The notes under the pieces are model-generated. The model searched no databases. It was not told where the DNA came from and worked only from the letters and a program-made list of their open reading frames with translations. From positions 1-8,662 of the forward strand of contig PWMO01000207.1 of the NCBI GenBank assembly GCA_003558175.1: a DNA stretch of 8,662 bases. The letters are read 5' to 3'. Position numbers and translations under genes: made by a program. This document shows, one piece after another, positions 1 through 5,391 of the stretch. How positions within the stretch are numbered: position 1 is the stretch's first letter; the number at the start of each line of letters is the position of its first letter. The stretch comes from Spirochaetaceae bacterium. GTDB lineage: Bacteria; Spirochaetota; Spirochaetia; DSM-27196; PWMO01.

Positions 1-14
1 CGCTCTTCCGATCT
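1..14 (+). other. Illumina sequencing adapter remnant
   Basis: The window opens with CGCTCTTCCGATCT, which is identical to the 3' end of the standard Illumina TruSeq-type adapter that sits directly next to the insert. It lies exactly at the contig edge and replaces what should be dapL coding sequence. It is technical sequence, not biology, and biological sequence starts at base 15. Confidence 0.95.
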
Positions 15-814
15 GTGCAGGCGCGGGGTACGACCGTATAGGCGCAACATGTCCCGGTGAACCCGGCGGTCTTGGAGAAACTGCGGAACTCCAGGGCTAC
101 TTCGGTCGCTCCGGGAATCTCATAGATCGAGTGCGGAATAGTGTCGTCACGAATAAACGCCTCGTAGGCGGCATCGAAGAGAATCAGCGCTTTGTGTTTG
201 CGCGCGTACTCAACCCAATGCGACAGTTGATCGTGGGTAGCAGTGGCACCGGTGGGATTGTTGGGAAAACAGAGGTAGATGAGATCGACCGGGACTGACG
301 GAGGAGCGGGAACAAAGCCGTTCTCCGGGCCACTCTCGAGGTACACCAGACCGTCGTAGCGCCCGTTGCGAAATGCACCGGTACGTCCCGCCATAACGTT
401 TGTGTCTACGTACACCGGGTAGACCGGGTCGGGAACCGCAACCGTGATGTCGCCGGCAAAAATCTCCTGCACGTTGCCGGTGTCGCACTTGGCGCCGTCG
501 GAGACGAATATCTCGTCGGCGTCAATCTGCACTCCGCGATTCTGAAAGTCACCGGCGGCGATTACCTCGCGCAAGAACGCGTACCCCTGCTCCGGACCGT
601 ATCCGCGGAAACTGTCGTCGCGTGCCATTTCTTCCACGCCTTCGTGGAACGCGGCCACAACGGTGGGTGTGAGCGAGCGCGTGACGTCTCCAATACCGAG
701 TTTGATGATCTCCCGATCGGGGTTCTTCTTGTGGAACTCTTCAACCCGTCGTGCGATGTCCACGAAGAGATAAGATGCCTGCAGCTTGGTATAGTTCTCG
801 TTAATCTGTATCAT
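15..814 (-). CDS. dapL: LL-diaminopimelate aminotransferase, C-terminus missing
   Basis: A PLP-dependent fold-type I aminotransferase. DapL converts tetrahydrodipicolinate plus glutamate directly to LL-diaminopimelate in the cytoplasm, a short route to meso-DAP and lysine. I translated 266 codons from the ATG at 812-814 without a stop; the family is about 410 residues, so roughly the last third is missing at the contig edge. Visible family marks are the N-terminal INENYTKL and KLGIGDVT segments, [15 protein letters not shown] with the Asn that contacts [12 protein letters not shown], and [10 protein letters not shown] with Schiff-base Lys248. The start is supported by AAGGAA eight bases upstream and a promoter just beyond. 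An oddity is Cys256, eight residues after the Lys, where the family has the PLP-phosphate-binding Arg. The gene is transcribed away from the GAF gene, with 68 bases between the two starts. Confidence 0.95.
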
Positions 815-822
815 GGCGCGTA

Positions 823-828
823 TTCCTT
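823..828 (-). promoter_or_regulatory. Ribosome binding site of dapL
   Basis: AAGGAA on the minus strand ends eight bases before the dapL ATG, a standard Shine-Dalgarno distance, and it fixes the start. It is also part of one arm of the inverted repeat at 824-852. Confidence 0.7.
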
Positions 829-852
829 GTCGACGCATCTTAGAGACAAGGA
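824..852. repeat. Inverted repeat between divergent dapL and GAF genes
   Basis: TCCTTGTC (824-831) and GACAAGGA (845-852) are perfect 8-base complements separated by 13 bases. The dyad covers the dapL Shine-Dalgarno and overlaps its -10 region. Its right arm runs into AAGGAGG (848-854), a near-perfect plus-strand Shine-Dalgarno with no start codon at a usable distance. It could be an operator for a dimeric repressor, or simply two facing ribosome-site-like sequences. Confidence 0.5.
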
Positions 853-865
853 GGCAGAACTTCAA
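837..865 (-). promoter_or_regulatory. Predicted sigma70-type promoter of dapL
   Basis: On the minus strand there is a -35 of TTGAAG (860-865), exactly 17 bases, and a -10 of TAAGAT (837-842). Each hexamer matches four of six consensus bases. Transcription would start near 830, giving a leader of about 16 bases that begins almost at the Shine-Dalgarno. This is a prediction from sequence only. Confidence 0.5.
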
Positions 866-882
866 GAGGTAGGGCGGCGCAA

Positions 883-1398
883 ATGACTGATTCGCAACGG
901 CACATCGTACTGGCGGAGGCGTCTGCAGTTCTGCGCGAGATCGGATCGGCCGGAATGCGGCTGCATCGCCTGTGTGACTATCTGAGGCAGTATGTCGCTG
1001 CCTACGACTGGGTAGGCTTCTACCTTGCGGTACCCGGGGAGCGCGTGCTTGTTCTCGGCCCGTTCTCGGGCGCCCCAACCGATCACCTGAGAATACCGTA
1101 CGGCCGCGGTGTCTGCGGGCAGGCCGCTGCGGAAGACCGCACAATTGTGGTACCGGACGTGGCGCAGGAGGCAAACTATCTTGCCTGTAGTGTTCACGTG
1201 AAGTCAGAGATCGTAGTGCCGGTGCACTATCACGGTAAGCTGGCCGGCGAGATCGACATCGACTCGCACAGCTCCGACGCATTCAGTGAACAGGACCGGC
1301 TGCTGCTGGAAGAGCTGGCTCTCGAGTGCAGCGAACTGGTCAACGAGGTAGCTCCGGGGGGCTGGTATCCCCCGGGCGCAACAGGCGAGCCCGGGTAA
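883..1398 (+). CDS. GAF-domain protein, related to free methionine-R-sulfoxide reductase
   Basis: A 171-residue single-domain GAF protein with no membrane segment, so probably cytoplasmic. The core matches the fRMsr (YebR/MsrC) type: DWVGFYL (42-48), LGPFSG (58-63), [10 protein letters not shown] (70-79), VVPDV (89-93), YLACS (99-103), KSEIVVP (107-113) and GEIDIDS (122-128). Enzymes of that type reduce free methionine-R-sulfoxide with three Cys, numbered 84, 94 and 118 in E. coli. Here Cys78 and Cys102 match 94 and 118 with the same 24-residue spacing, but the position of Cys84 is His68. It may therefore be an altered reductase or a ligand-sensing GAF relative. The ATG at 883 is the only start in reach; the nearest ribosome-site-like bases, AGAGG at 865-869, are 13 bases away. 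The 3' end overlaps dinB tail to tail by 59 bases. Confidence 0.8.
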   Translation: MTDSQRHIVLAEASAVLREIGSAGMRLHRLCDYLRQYVAAYDWVGFYLAVPGERVLVLGPFSGAPTDHLRIPYGRGVCGQAAAEDRTIVVPDVAQEANYLACSVHVKSEIVVPVHYHGKLAGEIDIDSHSSDAFSEQDRLLLEELALECSELVNEVAPGGWYPPGATGEPG

Positions 1399-2551
1399 CC
1401 GGGGCTGAATCCGGACGCTTGCGACGCAGATCGAGCAGCGCTTCTTCAACCTTGCGCCGTTTGTCTTCATGCTGGTCGGTGAACAGGTCCGGCTGGAGCT
1501 CTTCGGAGTCGCTGCGAACGCCGGCCACTCCCAGACCGATCAGCCGCAGCGGAGTTACCCCGTCCCACCGTTTCGCCAGCAGCGCGCGCGCTTCGCGGTA
1601 CAGTTCATCCACCGAGGCTACCGGGCGTTGCAACGTTCGCTGCGCGCTGCGCGTCGTAAAATCGTCGTCCCGAACCTCGACCGTTACGGTGACTCCTCCG
1701 CAGTGTTCCTCGCGTAGACGGAACATCACCAGTTCCGCCAGTTCGAGCAGGGTACGTTCGATCACCTCGCGGTCTGAGACGTCGGTTCCGAAGGTGGTTT
1801 CACTGCTGACCGAGCGCGACTGCGCCTCCGCAGCGTAGATTCCGGGGTCGATGCCGCGGCTCACCTGGTAGAGGTACTGCCCGGTGGATTCTCCGAAGTG
1901 GCCGCGCAGGAACGGCGGCTCGGCGGCGCGCAGCGCCGCAACGGTATCGATTCCGAGTGCTTCGAGGCGGGACAACGTTTTGCGGCCCACACCCCACAGA
2001 TCCCTCAGTTGCAGCTGCAGCACAAAATCAGCCGCGGCGCCCGGCGCCACTACGTGCAGTCCGTCCGGCTTGGCAAACGTCGAGGCGAGTTTGGCTATGT
2101 AGCGAGACGCGGCGACGCCGATGGTAGCCGCCAGTCCGGTCTCCTGCCGCAGTTGGCGTCGCAGTTGCTGTGCGACCGAACGCGGTTCACCGAAAAGCCG
2201 CTCGGTGCCGCTGAGATCGAGAAACGCCTCGTCGACGCTGATCTGCTGTAGCTCGGGCGTGAAACGTGCCAGCAGCTCCATCACCTGCCGGGAAACATCG
2301 CGGTAGCGTTGCATCCGAACCGGAACGAACACGCCGTGTCGGCAGCGGCGATACGCCTCTGATATCGGCATGGCCGAATGCACTCCGTAACGGCGTGCCT
2401 CGTAAGAGCAGGCCGAGACCACCCCGCGCGATCCCGGCAGCGCTCCCACGATGACCGGACGGCCGCGGTACTCCGGATGGTCGAGCTGCTCAACCGACGC
2501 GTAGAAGGCGTCAAGGTCGACATGAAAGTACACTGGAGTCGAAGCTTGCAT
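1340..2551 (-). CDS. dinB: DNA polymerase IV, Y-family translesion polymerase
   Basis: A Y-family polymerase that copies past damaged template bases, with low fidelity and no proofreading. Starting from the ATG at 2549-2551 it has 403 residues; the GTG just before it (2552-2554) would add one. In that longer numbering the palm carboxylates are Asp13 in HVDLDAFYASVE and Asp108-Glu109 in SVDEAFLD, and the steric-gate position is Tyr18. CSYEARRYGV (49-58) is the usual finger segment, and the helix-hairpin-helix lies near LWGVGRKTL (186-194). The little-finger domain follows at about 245-350. QPDLF (354-358) is a standard beta-clamp binding motif. The tail after the clamp motif is basic and about 45 residues long. 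The start overlaps the stop of the upstream M28-like gene as TGATG with no Shine-Dalgarno, so translation is probably coupled. No LexA-type site was recognised. Confidence 0.95.
   Translation of the reverse strand: MQASTPVYFHVDLDAFYASVEQLDHPEYRGRPVIVGALPGSRGVVSACSYEARRYGVHSAMPISEAYRRCRHGVFVPVRMQRYRDVSRQVMELLARFTPELQQISVDEAFLDLSGTERLFGEPRSVAQQLRRQLRQETGLAATIGVAASRYIAKLASTFAKPDGLHVVAPGAAADFVLQLQLRDLWGVGRKTLSRLEALGIDTVAALRAAEPPFLRGHFGESTGQYLYQVSRGIDPGIYAAEAQSRSVSSETTFGTDVSDREVIERTLLELAELVMFRLREEHCGGVTVTVEVRDDDFTTRSAQRTLQRPVASVDELYREARALLAKRWDGVTPLRLIGLGVAGVRSDSEELQPDLFTDQHEDKRRKVEEALLDLRRKRPDSAPVTRARLLRPGDTSPPELPR
1354..1395. terminator. GC-rich alternative hairpins at a convergent gene overlap
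   Basis: CCGGGGG (1354-1360) pairs with CCCCCGG (1369-1375), giving a 7-bp stem with an 8-base loop. CCCGGGC (1371-1377) pairs with GCCCGGG (1389-1395), giving another 7-bp stem with an 11-base loop. The two share bases and cannot form together. They lie inside the overlap of the GAF and dinB coding ends. No T-run follows in either direction, so this is not a classical intrinsic terminator. Confidence 0.35.
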
Positions 2552-4761
2552 CACAGCTCGACAACCGTTCGCACGGTGCGTCGGATTGAATCCAGCCGCA
2601 GGTCGGGCCGTTCGATGACGACCTCCTCGGTGAGGTAGCGACTGGTCGCCTCGATGAAGATCCTGCCGCGCACCCGCTCCGGTAGCGTCGCGTCCACCAC
2701 AAACGGATTTGGGGGCAGCGCGCCAACAAACAGCGCGGCGCGATACCCGTCCGCTGAAACCGTCACCGGCAGGTTTGCGTCGTAGATCAGCAGGGGAACC
2801 TCTGAATCGATGGTCACCGCCGCAGTGTAGAGGCTGGTATCGGCGGTGACGCTGAGCTGTATCCGGTTGCGCTCCAAAAATGTGGTACGGGACTCAGCGG
2901 CGGTCAGTGGAGGTGCGGAGTCTGTTTCCGGTGGGGAGAGCACTACCGGCTCGCCGGTCCAGATTCGGCGCTCCGAACCGATGCGCAAAGGCACTGCCCC
3001 TAACGGCGCGCCGGTTCCGCGCAGCTCAATGGTGCGCGTGCCCTCCACCAGATCGACATGCTCGTGCAGCGAAACCGGCTGCGGGCTGTCCTCCCCGTAC
3101 GGTTCATACTGAGCCAGCACAATACCCAGCGCCAGGATGGTGAACGCCGCGATCGTGGCCGCCGTCTGCAGCACGAAACTGCGCCTGCCGACGCGAGGGT
3201 GACGAACCAGAAAGTCCAGGCGCAGCACCATCAGCAGGAACGGCAGCACGATCAACGCCGTTAACAGGTTGCCGCTGATCGGGGAGAGCAGAAAGATGCG
3301 CGCGGTCGAAAACTCGCCGCCCCGAAACACTACGTATGCAGTGTACAGCAGCGGCAGAGGCGCGATCAGGAGGCAGGCCGTCTTCAGCAGGCGTGTGGGT
3401 AGTACCGCGAAGAGAAAGGCCCAGAAGAACGCCCAGAGGAAGTAGTAGCTGAACGAAATATTGACCACTGCCAGCGTTACGATCCCTGCAAACAGCACAA
3501 CCAGTGCGGTGGCCGAATAGAAGCTGCTGCTTGAAGCCAGCAGCGTTCTGCGTAACGGCAACATCCCGATCGCGAACAGAAAGATCGCAATCGCCAGCTT
3601 GACCGAGAAATAGGCCAGCGGTTGGTGCTGCCACAGGTTGCTGTACGCACGGTAGTCGAGAAAGCTCTCGATCACCGCGGTCGCCAGAAGCAGCAGTACA
3701 AACAGGATCAGGTAGATCGCCGGGACGCTCCAGACGTTACGCAGTACGGTGCGTGCGTATCGCTCAAATCGGTGGCGAAACGCAACCGCATAGAAGAGCG
3801 TCAATACTATCAAGCCGAGCAGGATCAACAGGTACAGTTGCTCACTCAGTACAAGAAGCGAGTCTCCCGGCTGAAAGTAGACGTAATGGCGGTCCCATTC
3901 GGAGGGTATCCCGTCTCCCAGCAGGAGCACCAGATCGATCAGCGATCCGACCAGCTCCTCTACCGGCTGTACCGACACGTCGCGTGCATTCGCTGCTGCA
4001 GTCTCGCTGCTGCGAATACCGATAGCGGGAATGCCGGCCGCAAGGTACGGGGCGATGCGCGGCGTGTACTCTCCACTTCCTACTCGCTGGATCTGACTGT
4101 GAATTGGCCGCGCGTCAAAACCCATCGAAGACCCGCGCAGGACCTGTGCAACGCTCTGCAGCAACCAAGACGGGGTAACGACGCCTTCGGTGGCGGTTTC
4201 GAGCACGACCTGGTCAACCGGGCGCTTCAGGTCAAGGTATACCACTGCCGTCGGGCGGTCTGCGTTGTATTGCGACACGAAGAGCCGGCTGCCGAGCGGA
4301 TAGCCCGGTAGCGGTTCACTCTCGGCCCCCAGGAAGAGCACGGTGAGCGTCACCGGCAGCGGCTCGGCTGCGGCTGCGGCGGCCAGCGCGAGCGCGGCGG
4401 CTATCGAGATGGACCCGTCGCGGTCAGCCGGAGCACCATACTGGTGATTGAGCGGGACCGCCAGCGCCAGCCGGTCTGCACGTTGGCCGGGAATGGTAGC
4501 TTCTATAACGCGCGAGAAGGAGTGGGCGCCTTCCAGTTCTTGAAAAGTCTGCTGTCGGAACCGAATCCCGTGCTCGTTCAGGAACGATCGGACGTACGCC
4601 TGGGTGCGCGCATCGTTGGCTCCGCCTTCGTACCGCGGGTGGAACGCCGCCAGATCGCGCCACAGAGTCAGGAGATCGGCATCGCTCCGTTCAGGCGGGG
4701 GCTGTGCGAATGCGGCATTTGCTGATAGAATCAGGAGAATTACGACGATAAGCCGTTTCAT
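2551..4761 (-). CDS. Polytopic membrane protein with exported M28 peptidase-like domain
   Basis: A 736-residue protein in three parts. Residues 1-19 are a signal peptide ending AFA before a Pro-rich start. Residues about 25-285 resemble the M28 (aminopeptidase/Zn-carboxypeptidase-like) fold and would lie outside the inner membrane. About eight hydrophobic segments follow: 307-327, 346-366, 383-402, 417-434, 436-455, 461-479, 488-513 and 530-551. Residues 555-736 form a probably beta-rich exported tail. Against M28 enzymes, His106, Asp113, Glu147 and Asp177 fit a metal ligand or the general base. However HxD reads His-Gln-Tyr, the second Glu of the EE pair is Ser148, and the final His position is Tyr232. 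Peptidase activity is therefore doubtful. Residues 119-133 are nearly all Ala, Ile or Leu. The gene leads an operon with dinB. The ATG at 4759-4761 has no Shine-Dalgarno but a promoter directly upstream. No specific substrate can be named. Confidence 0.8.
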   Translation of the reverse strand: MKRLIVVILLILSANAAFAQPPPERSDADLLTLWRDLAAFHPRYEGGANDARTQAYVRSFLNEHGIRFRQQTFQELEGAHSFSRVIEATIPGQRADRLALAVPLNHQYGAPADRDGSISIAAALALAAAAAAEPLPVTLTVLFLGAESEPLPGYPLGSRLFVSQYNADRPTAVVYLDLKRPVDQVVLETATEGVVTPSWLLQSVAQVLRGSSMGFDARPIHSQIQRVGSGEYTPRIAPYLAAGIPAIGIRSSETAAANARDVSVQPVEELVGSLIDLVLLLGDGIPSEWDRHYVYFQPGDSLLVLSEQLYLLILLGLIVLTLFYAVAFRHRFERYARTVLRNVWSVPAIYLILFVLLLLATAVIESFLDYRAYSNLWQHQPLAYFSVKLAIAIFLFAIGMLPLRRTLLASSSSFYSATALVVLFAGIVTLAVVNISFSYYFLWAFFWAFLFAVLPTRLLKTACLLIAPLPLLYTAYVVFRGGEFSTARIFLLSPISGNLLTALIVLPFLLMVLRLDFLVRHPRVGRRSFVLQTAATIAAFTILALGIVLAQYEPYGEDSPQPVSLHEHVDLVEGTRTIELRGTGAPLGAVPLRIGSERRIWTGEPVVLSPPETDSAPPLTAAESRTTFLERNRIQLSVTADTSLYTAAVTIDSEVPLLIYDANLPVTVSADGYRAALFVGALPPNPFVVDATLPERVRGRIFIEATSRYLTEEVVIERPDLRLDSIRRTVRTVVEL

Positions 4762-4770
4762 GCGAGCTTG

Positions 4771-4799
4771 AGCATAGGAAATACGTTTCGCGTAGTCAA
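4771..4799 (-). promoter_or_regulatory. Predicted sigma70-type promoter of the M28-dinB operon
   Basis: On the minus strand, a -35 of TTGACT (4794-4799, five of six consensus), a 17-base spacer and a -10 of TATGCT (4771-4776, four of six). The -10 ends only nine bases before the ATG at 4761, so transcription would start about three bases before the start codon. This agrees with the absence of a Shine-Dalgarno sequence. Confidence 0.55.
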
Positions 4800-4812
4800 T
4801 ACAGCCCGGAAC

Positions 4813-4819
4813 AGGAGGG
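4813..4819 (+). promoter_or_regulatory. Ribosome binding site of the nitroreductase gene
   Basis: AGGAGGG is a strong Shine-Dalgarno. The first ATG (4821) begins only one base after it, too close for normal initiation. GTG at 4824 and ATG at 4830 are in the same frame at four and ten bases, so ATG 4830 or GTG 4824 is the more likely start. Confidence 0.7.
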
Positions 4820-4829
4820 CATGGTGAAT

Positions 4830-5333
4830 ATGCTTCCCGAAATCGAAAAACGTATCAGCGTGCGAGCATTCACCGACAGGCCCGTAGACAAGAAGCAGAT
4901 CGAACGCATACTTGAAGCTGGACGACTGGCCCCATCGGCAAAGAATAGGCAGGCTTGGCGCTTTATCGTCGTTCAGGACGTTCATCTGCGCGAACAACTG
5001 ATGCAGGCGTCGTTTGGTCAGGAGCACGTGGGTCAGGCACCGGTTGTGATCGCCTTGTGTACCACCAACGTGGACTACAAGATGCCCAACGGGCAGCTTT
5101 CCTATCCGGTGGATCTGGGAATCGCCGGTGCGTTCATGATGCTGCAGGCAACCCACGAAGAGCTCAGCAGCTGCGCGATCACCACCTTTGACGAACGGGA
5201 CGTGCGCGATCTGCTGAGCGTTCCGCACTCAATGCGAGTGGTCATGCTGCTGGCCATGGGGTACCCGGCCGAAGTGGCCGAGCGGGCAGCCCGGTTTCCG
5301 CTGAGCCGCATGGTATCGTACGAACACTGGTAG
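4830..5333 (+). CDS. Nitroreductase-family flavoprotein
   Basis: A 167-residue FMN-dependent oxidoreductase of the nitroreductase fold, likely a cytoplasmic homodimer that uses NAD(P)H to reduce nitro compounds, quinones or flavins. The physiological substrate cannot be told from sequence. Family marks are KRISVRAFT (7-15), with Arg8, Ser10 and Arg12 at the FMN-phosphate position; APSAKNRQAWRF (34-45), the usual FMN-contact loop; VDLGIAGAFMMLQA (94-107); the GYP turn at 144-146; and the C-terminal Trp167. At 167 residues it belongs with the short members of the family. The ATG at 4830 was chosen for its distance from AGGAGGG; the in-frame ATG at 4821 would add three residues. It diverges from the M28-like gene and converges on ddl, and no clear promoter of its own was found. 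Confidence 0.9.
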   Translation: MLPEIEKRISVRAFTDRPVDKKQIERILEAGRLAPSAKNRQAWRFIVVQDVHLREQLMQASFGQEHVGQAPVVIALCTTNVDYKMPNGQLSYPVDLGIAGAFMMLQATHEELSSCAITTFDERDVRDLLSVPHSMRVVMLLAMGYPAEVAERAARFPLSRMVSYEHW

Positions 5334-5361
5334 TCCGCCCGAGCTCGGCCGGCAGCGGTGG

Positions 5362-5383
5362 CGCCGCCGTTCGTGCGGCGGCG
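5362..5383. terminator. GC-rich hairpin between convergent nitroreductase and ddl
   Basis: CGCCGCCG (5362-5369) and CGGCGGCG (5376-5383) form a perfect 8-bp stem closed by the 6-base loop TTCGTG. It sits in the 58-base gap between the two converging genes, where a bidirectional terminator would be expected. There is no T-run on either side, so termination would depend on the stem alone or on Rho. The palindrome CCGAGCTCGG lies nearby at 5339-5348. Confidence 0.5.
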
Positions 5384-5391
5384 GTAGCGGT

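Noticed and set aside
210..488. A minus-strand frame of 92 codons over dapL
   Set aside because: The dapL frame on the same strand is continuous and full of family motifs, so this is an out-of-frame shadow and not a sign of frameshift.
788..796. TATAGT (790-795) as a possible -10 for the GAF gene
   Set aside because: No acceptable -35 lies 16 to 18 bases upstream, and the site is inside dapL.
1326..1838. A 170-codon Ser/Arg-rich plus-strand frame over dinB
   Set aside because: It is antisense to the dinB little-finger domain. The low-complexity Ser/Arg content reflects complementary codons.
3622..4311. A 229-codon open frame on the plus strand inside the M28-like gene
   Set aside because: It is wholly antisense to a gene with signal peptide, membrane segments and a recognisable fold. 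Its product is rich in Arg and Gln with no family motif, as expected of a shadow frame in high-G+C DNA.
4360..4420. A GCGGCT-like repeat run in the M28-like gene
   Set aside because: It encodes a mostly Ala helix (residues 119-133) in the expected place within the M28-like fold. The units are irregular and too short to call a tandem repeat.
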